Origin: Eustoma russellianum
Taxonomy: Eukaryota > Streptophyta > Magnoliopsida > Gentianales > Gentianaceae
NCBI GenBank assembly: GCA_036186865.1
Contig: AP025040.1
Coordinates: 18,606,558-18,670,557 of the forward strand
Length of the DNA: 64,000 nucleotides
Reading direction: 5' to 3'
Both the position numbers and the translations under genes were made by a program. This document shows, piece by piece, positions 22,059 through 32,615 of this stretch. Within the stretch, counting starts at the first letter, position 1, and each line of letters opens with the position of its first letter. The notes below the pieces were generated by a model. It saw nothing but the letters and a program-made list of their open reading frames with translations, was not told where the DNA came from and searched no databases.

Positions 22059-22561
22059 TTCCTCTCCCTTTACAAAACGTTTCGTCCTCGAAACTTGCGT
22101 ATCTTAGTCGAAGAGGTGTGGATACTTCTTTCGTACTTCTTCTTCTAGTTCTCATGTTACTTCTTTCTTTATATGATTACTCCATTGAACTTTTACACAT
22201 GGGATCACTCTCCTTCTCAACACTTGATCCTTTCTATCCACGATGCGTATCGGTAATTCTTCATATATTGCATTGCTTCTTACTTTCAGTGGTCGAGCTT
22301 CGAATACATGAATTAGGTCGGGAACATAAAGCCGTAGTTCCCAATTTTCTTAAGTATCTCGTACAGTCCAATATACCAAGGACTCAACTTACATTTTCTC
22401 CGAATCTCTTCACACCCTTCGTAGGTGAAACCTTCAAATATACCTTCTCACCCACTATAAATTCCAAATGCCGTTTCTTAGAATCCATCCAACTCTTACT
22501 ACGATCCTGCGCTAAGTTGAGTCTCTCTCAAATAATCTTTACTTTTTCCAATGTCTGCTGA
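22030..22561 (-). pseudogene. pol: Gy2: gypsy integrase C-terminus with chromodomain (Tekay/Del type)
   Basis: On the minus strand, NLAQDRSKSWMDSKKRHLEF, GEKVYLKVSPTKGVKRFGEK and GLYEILKKIGNYGFMF form the integrase C-terminal module. A chromodomain follows: VLRRRVIPCVKVQWSNHIKK, then EEEVRKKYPHLFD. Stops interrupt it. The tail has the polypurine tract AAGGGAGAGGAA (complement of 22,059-22,070), immediately before TGTTACGCC, the 3' LTR start at 22,058 running left. The rest of the element is missing; LiE adjoins at 22,562. Confidence 0.85.
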
Positions 22562-22825
22562 GCACGTATATGGATTGCACAATCTCAGCACTCACAGGCG
22601 AACGGGCGTCATCAGGCTTTGTGATGTACAGTTTTTCTTATATTTTTTTTGATTATATGCTTTGTATTGCCCAGCCTGCAAATCTTTACATTATTTGTTG
22701 ATTTGGGAGAGTCTCTCGTAGATTGAGGATTGATCTGTAACCACGGTATTCTTCTGCCATAAGTGAGAGTTGAATATTAATAAAATACCGGACGGTACCG
22801 CCCGTCCTTCATCCAAAAAATGTAT
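22562..22825 (+). mobile_element. LiE: LINE 3'-end fragment, plus strand
   Basis: CTGCCATAAGTGAGAG, then ATTAATAAAATACCGGACGG and CCGCCCGTCCTTCA, match the complement of the LiB tail at 55,625-55,705. It ends with an A-rich ATCCAAAAAATG. It is a 5'-truncated insertion with no ORF. Confidence 0.75.
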
Positions 22826-22911
22826 ATTTATATATAGCTCTGTATGCGTATGTGTGTATGTTTATGTCTCGAAGTTCAAGGTATGCGATTAGGGGAAGCT
22901 ATGTCAGTTTA

Positions 22912-23095
22912 GGGATGGAATCCCCTCATCTTAAATCCTCTCACCCCACTCATGACCACGCGACACGTGGCAGTAGGGTGGGGTGGTGAGGATAGATGCG
23001 GGTGACCTTCATCTAGCCTCACCACCTTCCTTTGCTGCCACATGTCGTGTGCTGACACGTTGGGTGAGGAAAAATAGATGAGGGGATCATATCCC
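22912..23095. mobile_element. MULE-like fold-back MITE (184 bp)
   Basis: The termini are inverted: GGGATGGAATCCCCTCATCT at the left; the complement of the right end reads GGGATATGATCCCCTCATCT. The inner parts also pair (ACACGTGGCAG with CTGCCACATGT), so nearly the whole element folds back. It is flanked by identical 9-bp duplications GTCAGTTTA at 22,903-22,911 and 23,096-23,104, as Mutator-like elements make. Copies 2 and 3 of Rep R (23,646 and 47,608) show the uninterrupted site. Confidence 0.9.
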
Positions 23096-23324
23096 GTCAG
23101 TTTATCATTATTAAAAGAACGATGTGTACTTATAATTAGTCAATCAAGGAGCAGATCTACTGCCACGGCAATTCAGAAAAGTCTTCGTTCAGATCTTCAT
23201 ACAACATAATAATAATAATATAAGACAAGATTTGACGAGGCACTAATTATTATTGCGAGGAGCTTCAATTAATTTTTCTCTTGCACAAAAGTCAACCATG
23301 TGTGATGGATCAGATCTACACAAA

Positions 23325-23325
<1 letters not shown>

Positions 23326-23402
<77 letters not shown>
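23326..23402. repeat. TAA microsatellite, about 25 units
   Basis: Near-perfect (TAA)n. At the matching place in Rep R copy 3 (47,970-47,990) only a few units are present. Confidence 0.97.
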
Positions 23403-23457
23403 GATAAGTTAAAGAACCATGTGTTCAACCAGGTGTGATGGATCAGATCTACACAAA

Positions 23458-23520
<63 letters not shown>
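23458..23520. repeat. TAA microsatellite, about 21 units
   Basis: Second (TAA)n array, preceded by the same GATGGATCAGATCTACACAA flank as the first, so the flank plus repeat was duplicated in tandem. Confidence 0.97.
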
Positions 23521-23521
<1 letters not shown>

Positions 23522-23640
23522 CATGTGTTAGAATATGTTAAGTTTTGATGATTTGTAAATTGACACTTAGAACACTTACATAAGACGTCTAATGTGAAGT
23601 GTCTGAAAGTCGGTACACTTCGAACGCGCGCCTAATGTAA
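23521..23640. other. Short unassigned spacer between Rep R copies
   Basis: Bases 23,525-23,636 (TGTTAGAATATGTTAAG...) do not match the other Rep R copies. The TGTTAGAATATG start recalls a copia LTR, but nothing else supports that. Confidence 0.4.
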
Positions 23641-24267
23641 ACCTATGTCAGTTTATCATTATTAAAAGAACGATGTGTACTTATAATTAGTCAATCAAGA
23701 AGCAGATCTACTGCCACGTCAATTCAGAAAAGTCTTCCTTCAGATCTTCATACAACATAATAATAATATAAGACAAGATTTGACGAGGAATTAATTCCTA
23801 GTACATTAGTGACCCGGAGCTGTCTTCTTTCAGTTCGGAATATTTTCTCATTTAACAATACACGTAGAAAAACTTTGGTTATCCACGATTACTGCGAGGA
23901 GCTCCAATTAACCTTTCTCTTGCACAAAAGTCAACCATATGCGAGGAATCAGATCTACACAAAATATAATAATAAAGTATAAGATAAGTTAAAGAACAAT
24001 TTTTAAACCCTCATAGCGGTATGAACATGTAAACCAAAATACAAATCACAATGATAAACACTAAAATAAATATGAGTTTAGCCTCTTATAACTTATATAA
24101 ACTTTTACAAAAAATTGAATATGTCTGATTCCAAAATGATGATACAGAGAGAGTATCAATAATACAAACATGCAGACGTGTGTGTATACATATACTTAGC
24201 TACACTTATATTCCATAATTTGATGTGTTTGAAATAAACGAAAAGTATTATTTGTCTAGGATGTGAC
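23641..24267 (+). repeat. Rep R copy 2, left part
   Basis: It is co-linear with 47,603-48,390, from CTATGTCAGTTTAT to AAGTATTATTTGTCTAGGA. CoF interrupts it; it resumes at 30,009. Confidence 0.88.
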
Positions 24268-24972
24268 TGTTAGAAAAGTGGTAATACCAAACAAAAAAAC
24301 GATCAAAATAACAAGTTTCAAGATAACTCTGTCCTTAAAGCAATTTAGTCTCTACCAATGAGTAAGATAGAAAACAAGACTAATGCTTCCCAAGATATAA
24401 TGGCTTGCTCTACTAGTGAGAGTTTGAACTTGATGTTGAAGTGATTGATGATGGAGGAAAAGAGATGGAGAAGACAAGAATGCTGAAATCTTCAAAGTTT
24501 TGCAAAGCTTGTTGTATATGGATTAAGATAACAAGGCATAGTATATATAAGCCTTGGGTTTAGAAACTCATTTCAGCAGTTCTTAATCCCTCTCAGTCAG
24601 TTGCATGCCGTTCATGAGTGAAGGGAGTTGAATCTTGGACCAGAAGATGCAATTCAAGCTTAAAGATTCTGACTGTTGGCACATCAATCGATCGATGTGA
24701 TCGATCGATGTCATTGTTCGATGTCGGACAGATACTTCCAACTTTGCATCCTGCCAACATAGGTCGATCGATGTGATCGATCTATGTCCAACAGAACACT
24801 AGCTTTATTACAACTTTTACTTGGTTCGATCCAACCTACACATGGATCGATCCAAGTGACCTTTTTCAAGTTCAAAGTATTCAAATCATCTTTCAATCTC
24901 CCAAACAACATCAAACAAGTTTTTATATAAGTTTGGATCACATTTAAAGTACTTTGTCGTACTTTTCCAAAA
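24268..24972 (-). repeat. CoF 3' LTR (about 705 bp)
   Basis: It aligns with 29,145-30,008, from GTCCTTAAAGCAATTTAGTC to AAAGTACTTTGTCGTACTTT-like text. It contains a GATCGATCGATGT minisatellite (24,684-24,790) shorter than that in the other LTR. The terminal CA is mutated (TTCCAAAA). The hairpin at 24,824-24,862 is kept in both LTRs. Confidence 0.88.
24824..24862. repeat. Hairpin in CoF LTR
   Basis: ACTTGGTTCGATCCA and TGGATCGATCCAAGT pair over 15 bp with one mismatch, around a 9-bp loop. The same structure recurs at about 29,857-29,895 in the other LTR. Confidence 0.8.
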
Positions 24973-25543
24973 ATCCCCCACATGATCAAAACTTATATAC
25001 AAACATTTCCAAACGGTAATAAACTAACCTCTCTACTATCAACAGAATATAATGACACATAATGGATACGATGACTTGTGGTCTTGAATCGCCAGTAGTA
25101 CAACTTGAGTTATAATAATGGAAATAAGATGAACTTCGTCTTGAATCTCAATCCACTATTGTTTATATGAACAACAAGAAGACATATCATTATCTACTTC
25201 TTCAAGTTTGCAGTTTGGTGCGATATCAGCCATGCACTTATCTCCGGATTCATAAGTTCTCTAAAGAATTTTCCAGGCTCTCACAGGAAGTGGCACCACT
25301 TCCGAGCTTATGTAGGTAAAATTCATCAAGTGTGCACTGCTGACACCACCATACAACATGGCTATGAAGTTTCATTAAGAGATTCTCAAAATCTCACCCT
25401 CGATTCTTTACAGTGAGCACTATCAACAATAACACCTAAAGGAGGAACACTTTTATAGTGCAACATAGAACTCTTTAATAACTTGTTTTTACCACATTGA
25501 ACCCCGTTTTTAGGATTTCTACTATTAGTGGGTTGGGTTCCTG
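24973..25543 (-). other. CoF 3' untranslated region, no gene
   Basis: It lies between the RNase H end and the 3' LTR. A purine tract GTGGGGGAT (complement of 24,973-24,981) sits next to the LTR and is the likely polypurine tract. Confidence 0.65.
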
Positions 25544-25897
25544 TCACAAAAAATTCTCTACAGATGGAATAAGTCCCATCCCCCTCGATGTTTCATAAAC
25601 TAACTTCTTATTTAGTCCTTTAATTAAAGGGTCAGCAAGGTTAAACTTGGTTCTTACAAACTCCAAGTTTACCACCCTTGAACTTACCAATTCACGCACA
25701 ATATTATGCATTAGACGGATGTGCCGGCTCTTCCCATTATAAATCTTGTTCTTTGCACATGTGATCGTAGCCTGAGAATCACAATGAATATATACAGAAG
25801 TCATGAGTTTAGACCACAAAGGAATATCGACAGGTAAATTCCTTAACCATTCAGCTTCTATACTCGTCAATTCTAATGCAATGAATTCAGATTCCAT
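25544..25897 (-). pseudogene. pol: CoF RNase H, C-terminal part
   Basis: It reads ESEFIALELTSIEAEWLRNL, VYIHCDSQATITCAKN, GKSRHIRLMHNIVREL, then the tail FNLADPLIKGLNKKLV. These are the copia RNase H landmarks (S-x-x-EAE-like site, HCD, KTKHI-like, DxxTK-like). It is one frame off from the RT, with the break at about 25,880. Confidence 0.85.
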
Positions 25898-27000
25898 TGT
25901 TGATTTCGCACTACATGTTTGTTTACATGACTTCCAAGAGATAGCTCCACACTCAATGTAAATACATAACCACTAGTGGAGTTTATCTCGTCATTATCAG
26001 TAACCCAATTAGCATCACAATAGCCTTCTAAAATAGCAGGTGAACCACTAAACATGACCTCTAAACTCATTATACCTTTAAGATATCTCAATAATAGTCT
26101 TAATGCACACCAATGTTTCTCAATAGGATTATGAGTATATCTTGCAAGTCTTTCTACGGCGTATGCAATGTCAGGTCTAGTGCAATTCATCAAGTTCATT
26201 ACACTATCGATTATTCTACCATATTCACATTGAGACACACTTGCAAATTTATTCTTTGTCAAAGTCACATATGAATCATAAGGGGAACTAACTGGTTTCA
26301 CACCAAAATCATCAAACTTTTTCAATATTTTCTCAACATAATGTTCTTGAGAAAGTAGGTAACCCCCATATTTCTCCACTAACTTAAGTCCAAGAATCAA
26401 ATCTGCCTTCCCTGTATCTTTCATGTCAAAAATAGAAGATAGGAATGATTTCGTGTTAGTTACAACATTTATGTTGGTACCAAAAATTAACATATCATCA
26501 ACATAAAGACAAATAATAACACCATCACAGTCAACAAATTTGTTGTACACACAACGGTCACTTTCATTTACTACATAACCATTTGAGACCATTGCGTTAT
26601 CAAATTTTTCGTGCCATTGTTTAGGTGCTTGCTTAAGGCCATACAACGATTTCTTAAGTTTACACACTTTATGCTCTTTGCCTTTAACTATCATGCCCTC
26701 CGATTGTTTCATATATATCTCTTCTTCTAAATCTCCATTTAAAAACGCTGTTTTTACATCCATTTGATGGATAACAAGTTTTTAAATGGAGGCAAGTGCT
26801 ACTAATACTCTAATAGTAGTTATTCTAGCAACCGGAAAATATGTGTCGAAGAAATCGATACCTTCTTGTTCCGTGAACCCTTTAGCAACAAGCCTAAATT
26901 TAAACTTATCAATTGTTCCATCCGCTTTTAGCTTCTTTCCAAAACTTAGAAACTATTTACTTAATAGCATCTCTATAAGTTTTAGGACCATATTCTAAAA
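25873..27000 (-). pseudogene. pol: CoF reverse transcriptase
   Basis: It reads QMDVKTAFLNGDLEEEIYMK, KSLYGLKQAPKQWHEKF, then the catalytic VIICLYVDDMLIFG near 26,500. Later come YVEKILKKFDDFGVKPVSSP, CTRPDIAYAVERLARYTHNP and CDANWVTDNDEINSTSGYVF (start of RNase H). The frame is open for about 297 codons from 26,763; the N-terminal RT part is broken by frameshifts. Confidence 0.9.
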
Positions 27001-27136
27001 TAAAAATAGATGTAAAATCATTCCCAAACGATTTTTCAACACTTTGTCTCTTACTTTTCCTAGGTAAGTCAACTTCTTTATTAATACGGATTTACTTGAC
27101 TCACCTATCTCAAATTTAGAAACAACTTCGGATTGT

Positions 27137-28105
27137 CTATTCATAACTGTTCTGAGCATATCCAATGAACACACAATCCCTGGTCTTAGATATGATTTTA
27201 CTCCTTTTAAAATTAGGAATAGCAATTTTAGCTAAACACCCCCACATTTTCAAATAAATCAGGTTGGGTGCGTAGCCTGTCCACAACTCATAAGGTGTTT
27301 TATCTAACTTCTTATGAGATATTCTATTCAAAATATTACACGCAGTCAAAATATGTCACTTCATGCATGATTCCATTTTCTTCACAAAACTTTTGTAAAG
27401 AATCTGTATTATATTCACCACCTCTATCAGTCCTAAGCCTTTTGATCTTTAAATCTAACTAATTTTCAACTTCATTCTTGTAGTTAACAAACATAGATTC
27501 AGTCTCATCCTTATGACTCAACAAATATACTTTTGCATATCTAGAGTAATCATCAATAAAAGTGACATAATACTTTTTACCACCTTTACTCACATGGTTC
27601 TTGAAATCACCTAAGTCACTGTGAGTTAAACCAAGTTTTTGTGAAACTCTATCAACTTTCTTAAATGATTTCTTATGATGTTTAGTCTCAACACAAAGCT
27701 CACATTTGTCAAAACTATCATTATCATAAGAAATAACATTCATGTTTTTAAGTTTCTTTATAAATCCTATGTTTACATGTTCTAGTCTAGCATACCGCAT
27801 ATCAAGAGACTCAACAAAGTAAACAAAACTAGATGCCTCTTTATTATGGAAATACAAATAGCATCAAGTATAAGCATCTTTATTATTGGAAATACAAGTA
27901 GCATCAAGTATAAGTAATCCCCTTTACAGAATCTTTTACCAATAAAATCCCCATTTCTAGACAAAACAAGTTTATCACATTCGAGAACAAGTTTGATATT
28001 AGCCTTGTTCAGTAGCACTCCGGAGATCAAATTCCTATGCATGGAAGGTACGTGCAACACATTGCTTAACTCCAGTTTCTTTCCAGAGGTCAACTTGAGA
28101 AGCAC
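27137..28105 (-). pseudogene. pol: CoF integrase
   Basis: A GAG-pre-integrase-like part (KLELSNVLHVPSMHRNLISG; ARLEHVNIGFIKKLKNMNVI; CELCVETKHHKKSFKKV) is followed by the core THSDLGDFKNHVSKGGKKYY (first Asp) and FIDDYSRYAKVYLL. The rest of the core is in other frames, with the end MTACNILNRISHKKLDKTPY and the SHKTPYELW-like block at 27,350-27,260. Frameshifts prevent function. Confidence 0.85.
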
Positions 28106-29130
28106 CTTACCCTTCCCAAGAACTTAGGTACTATGTGTATCTCCCAAGAAGACTTGTTCACCACTACCTATTTCTTGATAATCAAAAAATATGTCATTAC
28201 TGGTACAATATGCCTGGTAGCCCCTGTGTCTACCACCCATTCTGTTGTGCCACTGACAAGGTTTACCTCTGTTAGGACGACCGCTGCAATGACGTCGTCT
28301 AGTGCTCCTTCATCCTCCACAAGTTTTGCTTGGTTGCTAGTTTGGCCCTTCCTTTTCCTGCAGTTGATTGCTCAGTAATCTAGATTCCCACACACCCAGT
28401 AAACTCCGTTGATCTTATTTTGGACCTGGATAGTAATTTTCTTACCTTTGTTCCACCATTGTAGTTTCCGCTGTTGTTGGATTGGAACTTGTGTTTCTTT
28501 GCAGCATGCTCAACAACATTGGCCTTGACTCCCTCTTTAACATGGGATTCATCTTCTATTTTGTTGTTCTCTTTGATGCGTATGTGCTTGATCACCGCAT
28601 CTAGAGACAACTTGGCATAATCGTGTTTTCCTCTCTTCTTGTACTTGTTCCAAGAAGGAGGAAGTTTCTCCAATAGTGCCGCTGCCTGAAAGGTCTCATC
28701 GATCTTAATTCCTGCTTGTTTCAGATTATCCACGAGTTGTTGAAAATGATGGATTTGATCATTGATTGGAGCATGATCAACCATCTGGTACTTCAGAAAC
28801 TCACTCACCACGTACTTACGTTTGCCAACATCCTCAGCACTGTATTTACTTTCCAGTGCTGATCGAATCTCCTTTGCTGAAGTGAATTTGACATAGATGT
28901 CAAACAAGAAGTTGGCCAAGAAGTGCAGGATATGGCCTCTGCAAGTAGTATTGTCTGACTCATACTTGCGTCTCTCTGTTTCGTTGATTGGTTTGTCCAT
29001 GTTGAGCACGTACGAAACAGAGAGCATTTCCAAGAAGAACAACACTTTTGCTGCCTATCTTTTGTAGAAGTTGCCATCAAATGGCTCCATATTCGACATA
29101 TCCGGAAGAGCTTGTTTGGTAGCAATAGTA
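28106..29130 (-). pseudogene. gag: CoF gag and protease
   Basis: The gag frame opens close to the LTR: ATKQALPDMSNMEPFDGNFY, an in-frame stop, then FFLEMLSVSYVLNMDKPINE and a UBN2-type core (SAKEIRSALESKYSAEDVGK; LLEKLPPSWNKYKKR). Downstream, TTEWVVDTGATRHIV (28,200-28,265) is the protease site (DTG). The zinc knuckle is degenerate around 28,370. Confidence 0.85.
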
Positions 29131-29144
29131 AATTGTTTTAAGAT

Positions 29145-30008
29145 TATTAAAAAAATGGTAATTACAAACGAGAAAATGATCAAAATAAAACCGAAACGAG
29201 TTTTAAGGTAACTATGTCCTTAAAGCAATTTAGTCTCTACCAATGAGCAAGATAGACAACAAGACTAATGCTTCCCAAAATATAACCGCTTGCTCTCCTT
29301 AGTTTGCTCTACTAGAGAGAGTTTGAACTTGATGTTGAAGTGTTTGATGATAAAGGAAAAGAGATGGAGAAGACAAGAATGCTGAAATCTTCAAAGTTTT
29401 GGAAAGCTTGTTGTATATGGAGTAAAACAACAAGCCATATTATATATAAGCCTTATGTTGTGTTAAAGACATATTTAGAAACTCATTTCAGCAGTTCTTA
29501 ATCCCTCCCAGTCAGTTGCATGTCATTCATGAGTGAAGGGAGGTGAATCTTGGACCAAAAGATGCAATTCAAGCTGAAAGGTTCTGACTATTGGCACATC
29601 GATTGATCAATGTGATCGATCGATGTCACTTCGATCGATCGATGTCATCGATTGATGTCAGACAGATACTTCTAACTTTGCATCCTACCAACCTAGATTG
29701 ATCGATGCATCGATCGATCGATGTGATCAATCTATATTGGACAGAGAGTTTCAGCATTGCATCTATACCACATCGATCGATCGATGTCTTCCACATCGAT
29801 TGATCGATGTGATTGATCTATGTTCAATAAAACACTAGCTTTATTCCACATTTCACTTGGTTCGATCCAGCTTACACATGGATCGATCCAAGTGACATTT
29901 TTCAAGTTCAAAGTGTTCAATCATCTTTCAATCTTCCAAACAACATCAAACAAGTTTTTATATAAGTTTGGAGTACATCTTAAAGTACTTTAACGTACTT
30001 TTCTAACA
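29145..30008 (-). repeat. CoF 5' LTR (about 864 bp)
   Basis: It aligns to 24,268-24,972 but is about 160 bp longer, mainly through extra GATCGATCGATGT-type units (29,598-29,820). It ends TTCTAACA at 30,001-30,008. The left end (29,145) is set by alignment only. Confidence 0.85.
29598..29822. repeat. Degenerate ATCGATCGATGT minisatellite in CoF 5' LTR
   Basis: The palindromic core ATCGATCGAT or variants recur about ten times; the 3' LTR has about half as many at 24,684-24,790. The sequence can fold on itself extensively. Confidence 0.8.
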
Positions 30009-30970
30009 GTAACAATATCACCACCATTAGGTTCACCCCCACCCTCTCGCTTCTAGAGTATTTGTCCAGGACCAATATTATCACCACCATGAGGTTCATC
30101 TTGCCTTCCACTCTATATTATTTGTGTAAGACCTAAAAATATCACCACCATGAGATGCATGAAATAAATGAAAGACCGGAGGGGGTCAACATGTAAAGTG
30201 TGAAACTACGCTAAATGCATCTTATGATGAAGAGCGTTCAAGAAATCACAGTCCAAGAAGCGATGCAGATCAAGCTATAAACGTAACGTCCAAGACAACA
30301 TGCGGCAAGACCATGAATGAATAGGAAATGCAAAATTTTGTTGAAAACTAAAAACTCTGAATGTCAGGGTCCGTGGAGAACTGAAACTACTAAAGTCTCA
30401 GAATAATTTTAACTTATGTTAAACTACTAGGTTCTATGTTGAGGTGTCACAAGATATTTATTCACATCCTGTAAATGATAAAAGAAAAGTGTTAAAGTGA
30501 CTAAAATATTCTTATATATTTTGTGTATTTCGTAAGACTAACGGTGGTTTTAATGGTAAATTGAAAAATATAAGCATTAAATAACTTTTCAACTAATTTA
30601 TATTAGACGGTACACAAGTTTGACATGCATAAACAAATTGAGTTAGAAGAAGTATTAAACTAGATACGGAATCTACTGGAATACTATAAAAAAGTAAGAA
30701 GTATGCATCTAGTTTATAAGCCTAATTTCGCAATTGAGAATCGAGTCCGGATCAGTTAGCCCTGTCTGTACAACCCTTCGACCTAGTGGGAATTAAACAT
30801 GGAAAAATGTAAACTGATTCATGAGTCTCTGGAAATCGATTTCTTACGTTGATTCTATATTGTCTGACCTTTCCACTTCTAACACTCCTACGTGATTCCA
30901 CTTCTAAGGCTCCTATGTGATTCCGCTGCTCTATGAATCCTCGTTCGTACTTGAAACACAAAAATACATC
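30009..30970 (+). repeat. Rep R copy 2, right part
   Basis: Bases 30,014-30,505 match 54,004-54,453, and 30,664-30,968 match 14,429-14,716. It holds internal repeats of ATCACCACCATGAG spaced about 60-70 bp. No coding potential is seen. Confidence 0.87.
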
Positions 30971-32531
30971 CCAAAAATATCCATGTTGACAGCATAATAC
31001 AAAAAAACACTAAACTAACTCCAAAATATTCAAAGTAAAACTACAAACTCTGTTCTTAAGTAGACTTATCACATCTTAATAGATCTGATCAGGAAAAATA
31101 TTTTACTCATGCAGATCTTAATTTTTAGGAAAATTGCATCCAAGTGCAGTTAGATATCGTGAAATTGCGTAGAGGACATACGAAAGGTTAGAATTTCAAC
31201 CCCGTGCATTGCCTTTTTTTCCCCAAAAAATTCGCTTAAGTGACACACAAAAATCCCGAATAGTGAAACCCAAATGCAAGTAACATAAGAAATAGAAATT
31301 TAAACCGAATCAAGTTGCATGTCTCCATTGAAAACGTGGTTTGTTTTGCTTCATTCATTAGTGGATATATTGTATAGTTTGTTGTAGCATAGAAAATATT
31401 GTGATGATTTTTGTTAAGTTTCACGCTGAAAGATTATTATTGAACATTGATATGGTTGCTGAGCGCGATGATTCCTTAAGGCGTTTTGCTAAGAAACAAG
31501 AGAGGGTATAAATGTTGATGATATAGTATTTGAGTGTAACATCGATAGGTACGATGGCGGTTGTTTGAGGAACAATGAGGATTACAAGTATATGTGTTTG
31601 CTAGCTAGAATGATGGGTAAAATGCATGTTATGTGTGGATGCATATTCAATGTGCGTGTTCAGTGAGAGTTCACAGACCAGCAGAGCAGAATGTCTTCAA
31701 AGGAAGAGAGTGTGATTACAGAGTTTTTCGGTTACAGATAAGTGAAAACCGTAATATGGTTAACACTTATATAGCGCGTAACTGTAATATGATTGACACT
31801 TTTGTGGTTTATAACCTTAATACGATTGTCGTCAGATTCGCTGATTATTGTTTTGTTTACACTAAAGTGATAATTATAATACGACAAACGACAGTAATGA
31901 TCGTCATTGTAAAGATAGTGATAAAAATGGAGATCACTGTACCGTGTGCATGCAAATGGAATCATAAGCAGATTTCAACGTTGAAAAAGCAACCTAGAGG
32001 GGAGACAGGTGTTTTGTAAAGATATAAGAGGTTTTAAGGGGGTTTTATGTGAAAATTGATTTATTCACGAAGTTTATAAAGGATATACGATCTGCTAAAC
32101 TGACTTCATAGTGGAAGCTGCGAGGAATAATCAATCCATCATTCATCCAATATATGTTTGGGAAAGTTGTTAGATAATCACGGCTTTCTTCATTTGTTGG
32201 GCAAAAAGTTGCTTTTTTGTAGGCTTTCAAGACAGCATGGATCTCAAAATTCTCGAAACAGCAAACAATTTTTGTTGTTGTTCAATTATCTTGTGAGGTC
32301 CTCTGTGACCGAAATAATTTCCTAATAATCATTTGAAACAGAATTAGTTTAAGTAGCTGTAAGCAGTTAATGGAAGCTGGCAAATATGATGATCATTCAC
32401 TTGTATTACAAAATCTTTCATGTCCCTTAACTGTGCAGATATGATTCATGTCGAAAGATCAACATCAGGGGAACAATGTGCGGCATGGAGGGATGCTCTG
32501 TGATTTGAACTGGAATTTCCCCGATAGCAAC
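30971..32531. other. 1.56-kb interval with no recognisable gene
   Basis: No TE domain is recognised. Bases 31,504-31,660 give a short open stretch (DIVFECNIDRYDGGC... NEDYKYMCLLARMMG) that I cannot assign. Bases 31,740-31,880 hold repeated CGTAATATGGTTAACAC / TGTAATATGATTGACAC units. There are no tRNA or rRNA signals. Confidence 0.5.
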
Positions 32532-32615
32532 TGTTAAGGATGTGAAATAGTACTAAAAAAAATCACATTATTCAATGAAATAGTAAATGCATGTTAGCAA
32601 TTTTTTTGACATAAG
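32532..32615 (+). repeat. CoH 5' LTR, first 84 bp
   Basis: It begins TGTTAAGG and continues, after the CoG insertion, at 38,242. The start is inferred from the TG and from CoG's target duplication (ATAAG, 32,611-32,615). Confidence 0.6.

Larger units (their letters stand above)
22826..23520 (+). repeat. Rep R copy 1 (partial), carrying a MITE and TAA arrays
   Basis: It shares GATTAGGGGAAGCTATGTCA-like text with 47,590 and ATTATTAAAAGAACGATGTG with copies 2 and 3. It lacks about 95 bp present in copy 2 (around 23,800-23,890). It ends in two TAA arrays with duplicated flanks. No coding potential is evident. Confidence 0.8.
24268..30008 (-). mobile_element. CoF: Ty1/copia retrotransposon, minus strand, decayed
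   Basis: It is bounded by 5-bp duplications GTGAC (24,263-24,267) and GTAAC (30,009-30,013), with one mismatch. The LTR ends are inverted (TGTTAGAAAAG and TTTTCTAACA). Coding on the minus strand runs gag, protease, integrase, RT, RNase H, as in copia. No primer-binding site is visible between the 5' LTR and gag. Lineage is not assigned. Confidence 0.92.

Noticed and set aside
22004..22561. The plus-strand frame of 185 codons here as a gene
   Set aside because: The minus strand encodes a clear gypsy integrase end and chromodomain; the plus-strand frame is its shadow.
23311..23520. CRISPR-like array
   Set aside because: The repeats are 3-bp microsatellites without spacers, in a plant nuclear context. 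The 55,122 minisatellite also has no unique spacers.
23243..23524. A 93-codon minus-strand frame of poly-Ile and poly-Tyr
   Set aside because: It is only the translation of the TAA microsatellite.
24663..24790. A miRNA precursor in the CGATCGATG region
   Set aside because: It pairs because of repeated palindromes, not a single conserved stem, and lies within a retrotransposon LTR.
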